A DNA stretch of 64,000 nucleotides from Elusimicrobiota bacterium (GTDB lineage Bacteria; Elusimicrobiota; Elusimicrobia; FEN-1173): assembly GCA_016706425.1 (NCBI GenBank), contig JADJJR010000001.1, positions 1,860,001 to 1,924,000 of the forward strand, read 5' to 3'. Shown piece after piece: positions 19,101-25,615 of the stretch. A program made the position numbers and the translations under genes. Position 1 is the stretch's first letter, and each line of letters begins with the position of its first letter. A model generated the notes under the pieces. That model was not told the origin of the DNA and made no database searches. It worked only from the letters and a program-made list of their open reading frames with translations.

Positions 19101-19742
19101 CGTGAAAGCCAGATACTCGGGTCCGGCGATTAAATTGGTCCTTAACAACAGCTGAGCCGCCAGGTCATACCCCGGCAGGCCGATCTGGTCGCGGTATTCC
19201 TTGACGTTGAAAGGACCGTGCGCGCCTTCAACGCCGACGAGCACCGGTCCGGCTTTGGCGCGGGCGGCCGAATCCTGAATGTGCGCGAGGACACGGGCGA
19301 TGTTGGTCTGGGCCGAATAAACGTCGTGAACGTCCTGGACCAGGACCGCCACGGGCGCGGTGTCGGGGTTTTTGGCCAACGACACGCGGCGGATTTCTCC
19401 GGCGGAGTTGGGCAATCCGCGCAACCAGGCGGGCAGTTGGGCGGCCCGTCGGTCGGCCGGCGTCTCAACGCCGTTCAATTCGGCCGGCGGAGCCGCTCGC
19501 AAAGCGTTGCCCAGGGCGCCATTGACCGCGGGGAGGACGCGGTCAATGTCACCCAGGGACGCGGGAAGGCCGGCGTAGAGCGTTCCGGCGCTCGACGCCT
19601 TGCCGTTCGCGCGCCGGGAAGCGTCCCGGCGCTGTTCCCAAAAATTGGCTTCCGCCACGGGAGCCGCGACGGTGGTAAAAAGGAATGTGAAGCCGACGGC
19701 GAGCGCCGACCAAAGGGGTTTGCGTTTTAAACGGTGTTGCAT
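10146..19742 (-). CDS. Giant exported multidomain protein 1 (PGI-, phosphohexomutase- and UDP-sugar pyrophosphorylase-like modules)
   Basis: 3198 residues in one uninterrupted frame. The ATG at 19742 has GGGAGGG just upstream and opens a signal peptide (about 1-30) followed by AEANFWEQRR. Order seen: N-terminal domain shared with giant 2 (about 100-580; QDVHDVYSAQ, LVGVEGAHG, VAGGFHT), reminiscent of the EreA/ChaN/TraB fold; membrane segments near 605-622, 742-795 and 804-826; a phosphohexomutase-like module (836-1385; VGFGTRRGAKEYA, TAGSHP with Ser949, NGIKIF, DGDLLLAAD at 1194, GGWVMVRRVGDQPIFRVY); a helical linker; a UDPGP-like pyrophosphorylase module (about 1740-2000; PMSGGMASRWAASLKALYD, NKVLGHGNVRG); membrane segments at 2190-2315; a PGI module like that of transaldolase-PGI fusions (about 2330-2880; VVVGLGGESS, VISKSGGTTET, VEESLGKDG, NQPAVESYK); and a C-terminal domain not recognised. 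Domain calls rest on motif reading. Whether it is catalytic, and on which side of the membrane, is unknown. Confidence 0.8.
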   Translation of the reverse strand: MQHRLKRKPLWSALAVGFTFLFTTVAAPVAEANFWEQRRDASRRANGKASSAGTLYAGLPASLGDIDRVLPAVNGALGNALRAAPPAELNGVETPADRRAAQLPAWLRGLPNSAGEIRRVSLAKNPDTAPVAVLVQDVHDVYSAQTNIARVLAHIQDSAARAKAGPVLVGVEGAHGPFNVKEYRDQIGLPGYDLAAQLLLRTNLIAGPEYLAFTATEEPALWGVETPADYVENVEAYRSARPAQVAAAGSLDAVESAWNRKAAEVLSPRLRALNETLTGYADGKASLIQLMDSLTDSPAAARLAEVRKLNQALALESKIDFQRVEKERAGLIEVLVRKLDPSAVERLIAASLSYRAGRIGFGAYNRELQNLVKSHGISWAHYPSFERYVQYVLVAEDIDKFRLFDEIDTLKKDAVAAAVNTPTEKAMMDLAEDVRLAHRLIRQEFGPAEWRLYVEHRKTAPALNDRVKTVLGAGAPAAPSSAEMARFERFYTAAERRNDSLTANLKARAARMNAKILTMVAGGFHTSELEQRLAKDGFSVVTVTPQIGEVPSGTKYLDIFMVKNVPIEKYLAGDALYLSPPHATTTVPMPGLKDNPKTPGAVRRGMAAAMLALTVMLAGVPAAQEYREKHFQDIDVTVDVNPVSGLPRVHAENGPTVYGRIGALPYDGSPKGVEFASEGDTQESRVGLLYTAENIAQERSGIVPVLANFLFFSVPRVWTYAGDRVVGVGRSMKTALVQGQSKVGAITAGILLFAASSSAEAGALFASAESLVAVSGFLFFLVAAGMMSWVLLARRRKGERGGVYLGLGVAWDLLLTGFGWVQGALLPNRTRSIALSGTELIKKITIANSTWIAPVKKGEFSAGNVGRFAQAAADVINLGKVGNERVKVLVGFGTRRGAKEYALHLARVLQANGLDVEMTDRPTPATAGSFETQPNAGRSRYAFWVTAGSHPKLSDLKNRVAVNGIKIFKDGFAGSDALSQAIEQKANDAESGSSYRYTRRKVREAKAADRLSNVHNEAFGSPQDWPREIRESLLVDSMNGTVAPFAEGLQKVSAVRAAVNQAPLAKWGAQEVFDEEGSAVAWAPDPFDPRMLGPTVGLLKPGEYAFFFNESGERMSVVEKRPDGMVHYYTPSEIAFMMAYFLGWEKGQPGKIVTTMPRTRWLDRLARLKHPANDEMASLEIVPTGSEEFAMSADGDLLLAADASGHVRYSWGNTVFANSAEANARLLVEIIKEKGRLSSFLETAKKATLQPVYVEAHGRRPNATELAGALAENDFVYVRKTFHGSGNQADTIDLVRGTPAAALFFARTLTQILADRGIALRHVRIDRRDPLGLMIEFAGGGWVMVRRVGDQPIFRVYTEQNSAEAANAVVEATRWVFTFLEGKTLLGSAIDTLEKDIERAYQRNTRNDWQDDAVEVLQHVRDFISDAKATWGRIKNLPPDRLQRRFESMEILRGIRTAIALPQMTYALPPEYGVDLPTALEDLWLDVGRSLENARVGEIKEYMESHPAFMASANKDGVAKAMEAAHFVHRNGRADLEHWRPSVWSAYEDHGEVWSPYLSADLLRDLVLSLGLALDANGQVVPPASVNAAILSHVDKNFGKASDPNKRLEEFVKAEKGVVGDPKAAIAIANAVGVEIKSARDFKALAEQLSHVIWFLKIKELWAAKRAVVTQESFARVLRAVKRLLVEPGVEAVGLPDDVLAMRLVALNLPLSIVLEAAEGGNNRPTFVPAAPKARLKRALELVPMSGGMASRWAASLKALYDTGILKESETRGASRQVAAEWIPGYNGIRLGVDSMAVDGGGRQQHIVSPFTWREIMAEVWRSRSLAGEQGKRVRVLAVPQNPGDGMMLTRKGGPFAFDDEGEIRPMENKVLGHGNVRGLPLAMLDALRAGTPYGFLRAGDGPLSQINSPQLQEIRDRVVWAAEQGRPLVHVSIGNSRSPGQKGGGFVAVNERPDVLDYLIPTEPNAKGFVADRDITMFSTFQNVLNYAAAIYAVSGGVKVEGQDLLTWDQMTAVSALDSDATRDFARRISLLTATQLTEMTERFISLLPSEYVEKSEFVREASSDFYFVQWEQVGGAWHGALADAVRDRRKEEGGTVNHRLTLAYVDISIEETRILSGRDLSRYRGPLPTFAEVKSATGFYSILEDVGLLLASASKRGGFTRKVGAAVRSLVPRRPLGSTGSGVPAGGKKEKGFLLGVGIPFLLVAVSAAALFFSPAALAAPLVSGGDTPFSFFTALADLSPWIWIAAGAVSLGLFAFTARGRRAADTLFRAFDNAPVWVKMLIIATVFYLGSKTVDAALASLGVLGALTLGRRAGPTVYETVGSKPNWDAMVPPVVDPLASLRATGQELAGRVANTDRLDALGKSFAAPAGSRGDFEPLFRDPEANNADRGGWVNRPWELNDDPATLESVETEAAGLREKFDRLVVVGLGGESSIVGPDQTADGKTMTVVANTSPEKLQRAAYSLTPAELNRTVFYVISKSGGTTETLANLDLISGLLRSHGFDPKSHIVFVTDPGTGLARRGAKDGIPVKSREYMERTNTGGRNTLVNFPTLLALSFLRPGAAKAQVNAIVENHAQTPTAADPWVQAANRLSAAMQTGVTKMAVLEPESLRAQLGVWQQQNVEESLGKDGNGLTVYTQAPPLDVLARNANRDWVFVELQIKGRENETTSLAQAYRDAGFEVVTVPVPAGEAAPGAASYGWMKMVAFLGALNDINFSNQPAVESYKSIMEAGNLSLKATEDKARAVDALVSAEGVTVSFDGLLPFLSEAQKQRVGRLLAEQKLSPAAALGLVLADARGFNASLRDLTLSYYEDADPQTAEFFNDLAARTQAATGAAVKWGEGTGVLHGLFVNWFGGPLHQIPVHIVTRYKGDFYGKGSALLQEGAVAAHQALVKAGRPSVLVVVDADLDVAGRRTVGRFFGDVADAMVVADGALASGARDTLDVLGETPMSATTADRYADGVVSGLMASQLALRANLRHQRLADTVGEVAGSFATALFGAEMAARAQTGYRQIVDSVKSDAKAQPVAIGGVEAGRAVTRYLDGTSSRAALQDALNTLKRHLAGENSVALGRAGTGLLVVLESELRDGENADLVRDMEALGARHPRVKVQVGDGNDVLGRNENGERVLRVGAAIQLLGVQPLSIDVILPPATSTLVEKSGYEDIVRVLRWILGGVAVEVTSGVEAGIQALVATLKSA

Positions 19743-19796
19743 GGGACCCTCCCGGGCAATGTTTAACACGTTCAGATTATGGACAAAGCCCGCGTA

Positions 19797-19833
19797 AGAT
19801 CGCCTTAAGTCCATGTAAACTTTTTGTAACAAA
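19797..19833 (-). promoter_or_regulatory. Upstream element shared by both giant genes (copy 1)
   Basis: Read on the minus strand, TTTGTTACAA is followed 11 bases later by TTTACA and another 11 bases later by TTAAGG within CTTAAGGCGATCT. The same order and the same 24-base distance from TTTGTTACAA to CTTAAGG recur upstream of giant gene 2. Tandem half-sites at an 11-bp period are how PhoB/OmpR-type response regulators bind. It lies in the 152-bp divergent gap with the aconitase gene, so it could affect both. Confidence 0.6.
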
Positions 19834-19894
19834 TTAATATGGTCGGTGATTTTTATAGAATGCCCATCTATACTTCAAAAACCGTGAGGTTTCC

Positions 19895-22588
19895 ATGACT
19901 TCGTCCCTCAACAGCTTCAACGCCCGCCGTCCTTTGGAAGCGGGCCTCCATTTTTTCTCGTTGGCCGATCTGGGCCGGACCCTTCAACGGGACCTGTCGC
20001 GCCTGCCGTTTTCCATCCGCGTTCTCCTGGAAAACCTTCTCCGCCTGGAAGACGGTCGCCTGGTCACCGCCGACGACGTCCGGGCCCTCGCGGCCTGGAC
20101 GCCGGACCGGTTGCCCGAAAAAGAGATCCCGTTCATCCCCGCGCGCGTCCTGTTGCAGGATTTCACGGGCGTGCCCGTGGTTGTGGACATGGCCGCCCTC
20201 CGCGACGCGGCCCGCGCCTTCGGCCGGGACCCCAAGCGCATCAACCCGCTTTTCCCCGTTGATCTCGTGATCGACCATTCGGTCCAGGTCGACGCTTTCG
20301 GATCCACCGACGCCTTCGCGAAAAACGCCGCTCTGGAATACGAGCGCAACCAAGAGCGGTACGCCTTCCTCAAATGGGGGCAAAAGGCGTTGCGGAATTT
20401 CCGGGCGGTTCCGCCGGAAATGGGCATCGTCCACCAAGTCAACCTCGAGCATCTGGCCGACGTGGTGCGGGTGGACCGATCGGGGGATGTGCCGTTGGCT
20501 CTCTTCGACAGCGTGATCGGAACCGATTCCCACACCACCATGATCAACGGCCTGGGGGTGCTGGGCTGGGGCGTGGGCGGCATCGAAGCCGAAGCCGCCA
20601 TGCTGGGCCAACCCTCGTCCATGCTCATCCCCGAGGTGTTGGGCGTGCGCCTCACCGGCCGCTGGCCCGAGGGGGTGACCGCGACCGACGCCGTGCTCAC
20701 CTTGACCCATTTGCTCCGGAAGAAAAACGTGGTCGGCAAATTCGTGGAGTTTTTCGGCGAGGGACTCGACCGTCTCTCCCTGCCCGACCGCGCCACCATC
20801 GCGAACATGGCCCCCGAGTACGGGGCCACCATGGGGTTTTTCCCGATCGACAAGGAGACCCTGGCCTACCTGCGACTCACCGGACGCTCCGACGAGCTCG
20901 TCCGCCGCGTGGAAACCTACGCGAAAGCCCAGGGCGTTTTCCGGGGAGAGGCCCCCGAGCCCCGTTACAGCGACCTCTTGGAAGTTGATCTCTCCGGCAT
21001 TGTCCCGACCATCGCCGGGCCCAAGCGTCCCCAGGATCGCGTGGCCCTTTCGGACGCCAAGGCGTCGTTCTTGAAATCCTTGACAGCGCCCGTTCAAGAG
21101 CGCGGTTTTGAAATCCCGGCCGACACCGTGACGCGGAAAGCGGCCGTGCCCGGCGACGGCTTCATCGGCCACGGGGCCGTCGTGTTGGCCGCCATCACCA
21201 GTTGCACCAACACCTCGAACCCGAGCGTCCTCGTGGCCGCCGGGCTCCTCGCCAAAAAAGCGGTGGAAAAAGGCCTCGCCGTGGCCCCCACCGTCAAAAC
21301 CAGCCTGGCGCCCGGGTCCCGCGTCGTCACCGATTATTTGAACGCCGCGGGCCTGACCCCTTACCTGGAAAAACTCAACTTCCATCTGGTGGGATACGGT
21401 TGCACCACCTGCATCGGCAACAGCGGGCCCCTCCCCGACCCGGTCGTCAAGGCCATCAAGGAAGGGTCGCTGGTCGCCGCCGCCGTTCTCTCCGGAAACC
21501 GCAATTTTGAAGGCCGCGTGAACCCCCACGTGAAAGCCAACTACCTCGCGTCCCCGCCCCTCGTCGTGGCCTACGCGCTGGCGGGCCGGATGGACATCGA
21601 CCTCACCAGCGAACCGCTCGGGACCGACCGACGGGGAAATCCCGTTTACTTGAAGGAGATATGGCCTTCGGAAGAGGAAATCCACGAAACGGTCCGAACC
21701 GTCGTTCGACCCGATATGTTCCGCGCCCGCTACGCCACGGTCAATCAAGGCGACGCGGCGTGGAACGCCCTCCCGGTGGCGGCCGGCGATCTGTACGCCT
21801 GGGACGAGCGATCGACCTACATTAAAAAACCGCCTTATTTTGACGGCATGTCCCGCACTCCCCCGGGCTTGGCCGAGATCCGCAACGCCCGGGCGTTGGC
21901 GGTGTTCGGGGACTCCATCACCACCGACCACATTTCCCCGGCGGGGTCCATCGCCGAGGACTCCCCGGCCGGGCGCCACCTGATCGCGCTCGGGGTCCCG
22001 AAAAAGGAATTCAATTCCTACGGCGCCCGGCGGGGCAACCACGAGATCATGGCCCGCGGCACCTTCGCCAACATCCGACTTACAAATTTGATGGTGCCGG
22101 GCGTCGAAGGGGGCGTCACCGTCCACCTTCCCTCCAACGAGCGCTTGGCCATCTTCGACGCGGCGGCCCGCTACGAAAAGGACAAGGTCCCCTTGATCGT
22201 CATCGCCGGCAAAGAGTACGGGTCGGGCTCCTCCCGCGATTGGGCCGCCAAGGGCCCCCGTCTCTTGGGGGTGCGGGCGGTCATTGCCGAGAGTTACGAA
22301 CGGATCCACCGGTCCAACCTGGTCGGCATGGGCCTTTTGCCGCTGCAGTTCCTCCCCGGAGAAACCCGGGACACCCTGGGCCTGACCGGACGGGAGACTT
22401 TCGACATCGAAGGCCTGACCGCCGGATTGACACCAAAAAAGAAAATCACCGTGAACATCCGACGGGAGGACGGGACCGTCCGCTCCTTCGACACCATCGC
22501 CCGGGCCGACACCCCGGTGGAAATCGACTACCTCGCCCACGGCGGCGTGCTGCCGGCCGTGCTGCGACAGATCATCGCCCGCGAATGA
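19895..22588 (+). CDS. acnA: Aconitate hydratase, AcnA/IRP type
   Basis: Interconverts citrate and isocitrate in the TCA cycle. The 897 residues match the monomeric AcnA family. The three 4Fe-4S cysteines are in AAITSCTNTSNPSV and GYGCTTCIGNSGPL; the swivel domain with YGSGSSRDWAAKG is at the C-terminus, and VIGTDSHTTMINGLGVLGWG is intact. GAGGT lies 5 bases before the ATG, and a TATACT hexamer is at 19869-19874. It heads a three-gene overlapping unit with a ligase and a transporter. Divergent from giant gene 1. Confidence 0.97.
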   Translation: MTSSLNSFNARRPLEAGLHFFSLADLGRTLQRDLSRLPFSIRVLLENLLRLEDGRLVTADDVRALAAWTPDRLPEKEIPFIPARVLLQDFTGVPVVVDMAALRDAARAFGRDPKRINPLFPVDLVIDHSVQVDAFGSTDAFAKNAALEYERNQERYAFLKWGQKALRNFRAVPPEMGIVHQVNLEHLADVVRVDRSGDVPLALFDSVIGTDSHTTMINGLGVLGWGVGGIEAEAAMLGQPSSMLIPEVLGVRLTGRWPEGVTATDAVLTLTHLLRKKNVVGKFVEFFGEGLDRLSLPDRATIANMAPEYGATMGFFPIDKETLAYLRLTGRSDELVRRVETYAKAQGVFRGEAPEPRYSDLLEVDLSGIVPTIAGPKRPQDRVALSDAKASFLKSLTAPVQERGFEIPADTVTRKAAVPGDGFIGHGAVVLAAITSCTNTSNPSVLVAAGLLAKKAVEKGLAVAPTVKTSLAPGSRVVTDYLNAAGLTPYLEKLNFHLVGYGCTTCIGNSGPLPDPVVKAIKEGSLVAAAVLSGNRNFEGRVNPHVKANYLASPPLVVAYALAGRMDIDLTSEPLGTDRRGNPVYLKEIWPSEEEIHETVRTVVRPDMFRARYATVNQGDAAWNALPVAAGDLYAWDERSTYIKKPPYFDGMSRTPPGLAEIRNARALAVFGDSITTDHISPAGSIAEDSPAGRHLIALGVPKKEFNSYGARRGNHEIMARGTFANIRLTNLMVPGVEGGVTVHLPSNERLAIFDAAARYEKDKVPLIVIAGKEYGSGSSRDWAAKGPRLLGVRAVIAESYERIHRSNLVGMGLLPLQFLPGETRDTLGLTGRETFDIEGLTAGLTPKKKITVNIRREDGTVRSFDTIARADTPVEIDYLAHGGVLPAVLRQIIARE

Positions 22589-24186
22589 ACCCCCGGGAAT
22601 GGCTGTGGCAAAAGAGCGTTCTTTTCCTTTTGCGACGCTACCCGTTGCCCCGCGACATCATCCGGCGGGCCTTCCGGTCCTTTGGCCCCCGCACCGCCCT
22701 CGTCTCGTCCCGCGGCGTCCTGACGTTCGACGAATTGGCCGACCGGGTTCGCCGGTGGTGTGGTCTATTGGCCGAATGGGGGGTGGGGCCCTCCAGCCGG
22801 GTGTTCGTTCAACTGAAAGACGACGGGGAGTTCATCGAAATTGATTTGGCCTTGTATTTGACGGGAGCCGTGGTTACGTTTTTTCACGAAGCCACCCCGC
22901 CCGCGTTCGTGGCCGGCGCGGCGCGGGTGTTTCATCCGGTGCTGTTCCTGCACGACCCGGCCACCGGGTCCGCCGCGGCGGAAGCCTTGGCCGCCGTCGA
23001 TTCCGCGGCGCGGCGCGTGCCGGTGGACGCCGCCTTGCGAGCGCGGGTGGACGCCGCCCCCGCGCTCGACCCCACCCCCGCTCTTCGGCCCGAGGACATC
23101 TGCGGTATGGGGTTCACCTCCGGGACAAGCGGGCTCCCCAAATGCCTCCCCGTGGCCCAGGGGTCGCCCGTCCGAAGCCTCCGGCTTCTCATCCCCCATT
23201 TAAAAATTTCGGCGGCCCGCCCCGGCACGTTGCTTTCGGGCATTCCCCTGATCGGCGCCGGCAGCGGGCTCATCTTTCCCTGGCTGACGACCGGCGGCTG
23301 CTTGGCCCTCTGCCCACAGCACGACATCGACAGCGTGGTCGCGACCATTCGCCAAACCAAAGCCACCCGGTTGTTTTTGACCCCCAGCCAACTCATCGAC
23401 CTGCTCGACCTCCCCCCCGAGCGGTTGGACTTTATGGTCCGGGTGGTTCAAATCATTTACGGCACGGCGCCCATGCCCGCCGCCAAACTGGAGGAAGCCG
23501 TGCGTCGGTTCGGGCCCCTCTTTCAACAGGGCTACGGAATGGCCGAGGTGCTCCCGCCGGTGACGTTTCTCCCGATGGAGGACCACGCCCGCGGCGGCCG
23601 GCCGGCGCCCCGGTCGGTTTTGTCATCGGTGGGCCGCGTGGTCAAAGGGGTCGAGGTCAAAATTAAAGACGAAAACGGCCGGCCCTTGCCCGTGGGGGAC
23701 ACCGGACTGGTGTGGGTGAAAAGCCCGACCCTGTTCACGGGGTATTGGGACAGGGAGGACTTGAACGCGCGGGTCTTGGTGGACGGATTTTTGCGCACCG
23801 GCGATTACGGTTTCTTCGACGACGAGGGCTATCTCCACATTTTGGATCGGGAGCAGGACGTGATCGACCGCCACGGCCAGAAACTCTTCCCCCGCGTGGT
23901 CGAGGAAACCGCCCACGATCACCCGGCCGTCAAAGAGGCCGCGTTCGTGTTGAACAAAAACACCGGGCGATTGACGCTCGTGCTGTCGCTCCGACGGGGT
24001 TTTCGGGAACAACCCCGCGCCCCCCTGGCGCGCGATATTCTGGAGTTTGTCCGCTCCCGCGTCGCCGCGTGGCAGAGGCCCGAGGACGCGCGCGTGCTCG
24101 ATGAATTGCCCCGGAGCTTCCTTGCCAAAATGCTGCGCCGCGACGTCCGGGAATTCGTCGAAAAGAACCCCGACATCGGCCCGTGA
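22585..24186 (+). CDS. AMP-forming acyl-CoA synthetase/ligase family protein
   Basis: 533 residues; the ATG overlaps the aconitase stop (ATGA). ANL-superfamily motifs: P-loop FTSGTSGLPK (near 175), GYGMAE, RTGDYGFFDDEGY, and DREQDVIDRHGQK. The C-terminal catalytic lysine region reads LPRSFLAKMLRRDVRE, keeping the Lys though the usual Gly before it is Ala. It should activate a carboxylate as an acyl-AMP, then probably as a thioester. Substrate not identifiable; the neighbouring transporter and downstream hydrophobe-export cassette make a fatty acid or other lipid plausible. Confidence 0.85.
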   Translation: MNPREWLWQKSVLFLLRRYPLPRDIIRRAFRSFGPRTALVSSRGVLTFDELADRVRRWCGLLAEWGVGPSSRVFVQLKDDGEFIEIDLALYLTGAVVTFFHEATPPAFVAGAARVFHPVLFLHDPATGSAAAEALAAVDSAARRVPVDAALRARVDAAPALDPTPALRPEDICGMGFTSGTSGLPKCLPVAQGSPVRSLRLLIPHLKISAARPGTLLSGIPLIGAGSGLIFPWLTTGGCLALCPQHDIDSVVATIRQTKATRLFLTPSQLIDLLDLPPERLDFMVRVVQIIYGTAPMPAAKLEEAVRRFGPLFQQGYGMAEVLPPVTFLPMEDHARGGRPAPRSVLSSVGRVVKGVEVKIKDENGRPLPVGDTGLVWVKSPTLFTGYWDREDLNARVLVDGFLRTGDYGFFDDEGYLHILDREQDVIDRHGQKLFPRVVEETAHDHPAVKEAAFVLNKNTGRLTLVLSLRRGFREQPRAPLARDILEFVRSRVAAWQRPEDARVLDELPRSFLAKMLRRDVREFVEKNPDIGP

Positions 24187-25538
24187 CACCCCCGAAACCC
24201 GTTTCCCGGTGGTCCATGGGGGTGGTCGCACTCGCCAACATGGGGGCGGTGGGGCTCATCGGGGCCATGAACATCCACCTGCTCTTCTTTTACACCGATG
24301 TCCTCGGCATAGCGCCCTACATCATGAACACCGCCCTCATGATCAGCCAACTTTGGGACATCGTGAACGACCCCCTCGCCGGCCATTTAACCGACATCAC
24401 ACGCTCCCGGTGGGGGCGCCGCCGAATTTATCTGTTGATCGGCGCCTTGCCCTTGGGGGTGACCTGCGCGCTCCTGTGGTGGGCCCCGGCCGGACTCGCG
24501 GAATGGAAATTGTTCGCCTGGATTCTTTTCGCCTATCTTCTCTTCGACACGTTTTTTACACTGACGATGGTGGCCCTCAACAGCTTGGTGGCGGCGCTCT
24601 CCACGGATTACGACGAACGGTCCACCCTGGCGGCCTGGGCCTCGGTGGGGGCGCTGATCGGTTATTTTTTGGGCGCGGCGGGTGTGCCCGCCGTCGCCCA
24701 TTGGTGGGGCAACGCCCGCACGGGTTTCGCCGGGGCCGGTGTGGCCTTGGGGGTCCTCGCCACGGTGGGGATGTTGGCCGCGGGGGTTCTCCTGCGCGAG
24801 CCCCCCGTCGTCGTCCCCCGCGAAAAAATGAGCCTCAAAACCCTGCTCCTCCCGCTACGAAACAAACCGTTTCGCTCGGTTCTGGCCGGGACCTCGGTCG
24901 CGCGGTTGGCTTTTACGTTCATGACCGCCGGTATGCCTTATTTCGTCGTGCATTGGATGAAAGACCCCGGAGGCGTTCCAAAAGCCATGGGATTCGTCAT
25001 GGCCATGGTCGGACTCTTTATCCCCTTTTGGCGCTGGGTGATCGGCCGCTGGGACAAGGGACGGGCCTACGCCGCGGGACTTTCGGTGACCGGGCTGGCC
25101 ATGGCCAGTCTCTGGTTGACACCGCGGGGCGGTGGGGCGGCCGCCTGGATCTCGTTGAGCGTGGTCGGCATGGGGCTCGCCGCCCACTGGGTCGCGCCCA
25201 CCGCGCTGCTGCCCGACGCCATCGACTGGGACGAACACCATTCGGGCCAGCGGCGGGACGGAATCCATTTCGGACTCTTTGGCCTTATCGACAAAATCGC
25301 GCGGACCCTGGGGGTTTTGCTGTTGGGTTGGGGGCTCGCGGCGGTCGGCTACCGGGGCGGGACCCCTTCGGAGGCCGCCTTGACGGGATTTCGCGCGCTT
25401 TTTGGTCCGGGCATGGGCCTTCTCCTCCTCATCGCGGCCGGCTTCATGGCGCGTTACCCTCTCGACCGCCTCGCGCACCAGCGCCTGCGGGACGCCATGA
25501 GGACACGTCAATCCGGTTTTCCCCCAATTGAGCCTTGA
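24183..25538 (+). CDS. GPH/MelB-type major facilitator transporter
   Basis: 451 residues, about 12 membrane segments, starting at a GTG that overlaps the ligase stop (GTGA). The GPH cation-symporter signature is clear: QLWDIVNDPLAGHLTDITRS followed by RWGRRRIYLLIG, and a second-half DAIDWDEHHSGQRRDGI. The family imports glycosides with Na+ or H+, but also includes eukaryotic MFSD2 lysolipid carriers. Coupling to an acyl-activating enzyme hints at a lipid-like substrate, which is inference. The last codons overlap the TTGACA of the next promoter. Confidence 0.85.
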   Translation: MTPPKPVSRWSMGVVALANMGAVGLIGAMNIHLLFFYTDVLGIAPYIMNTALMISQLWDIVNDPLAGHLTDITRSRWGRRRIYLLIGALPLGVTCALLWWAPAGLAEWKLFAWILFAYLLFDTFFTLTMVALNSLVAALSTDYDERSTLAAWASVGALIGYFLGAAGVPAVAHWWGNARTGFAGAGVALGVLATVGMLAAGVLLREPPVVVPREKMSLKTLLLPLRNKPFRSVLAGTSVARLAFTFMTAGMPYFVVHWMKDPGGVPKAMGFVMAMVGLFIPFWRWVIGRWDKGRAYAAGLSVTGLAMASLWLTPRGGGAAAWISLSVVGMGLAAHWVAPTALLPDAIDWDEHHSGQRRDGIHFGLFGLIDKIARTLGVLLLGWGLAAVGYRGGTPSEAALTGFRALFGPGMGLLLLIAAGFMARYPLDRLAHQRLRDAMRTRQSGFPPIEP

Positions 25539-25563
25539 CAAGCCGATCTTCCCCCCCTATCCT
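25535..25563 (+). promoter_or_regulatory. Sigma-70-type promoter for the DUF1302-MMPL operon
   Basis: A perfect TTGACA (25535-25540), 17-base spacer and TATCCT (25558-25563). It sits on the stop codon of the transporter gene and 53 bases before the DUF1302 ATG, so the four-gene cassette can be expressed independently of the aconitase unit. Confidence 0.7.
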
Positions 25564-25615
25564 TTTCGAGACTCTGAATCGTTTGTTGTTCAACCGCGTG
25601 GAGGACAGACAACTT

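Noticed and set aside
19868..22540. An 890-codon open frame on the minus strand
   Set aside because: Antisense to the aconitase gene, whose motifs are complete.
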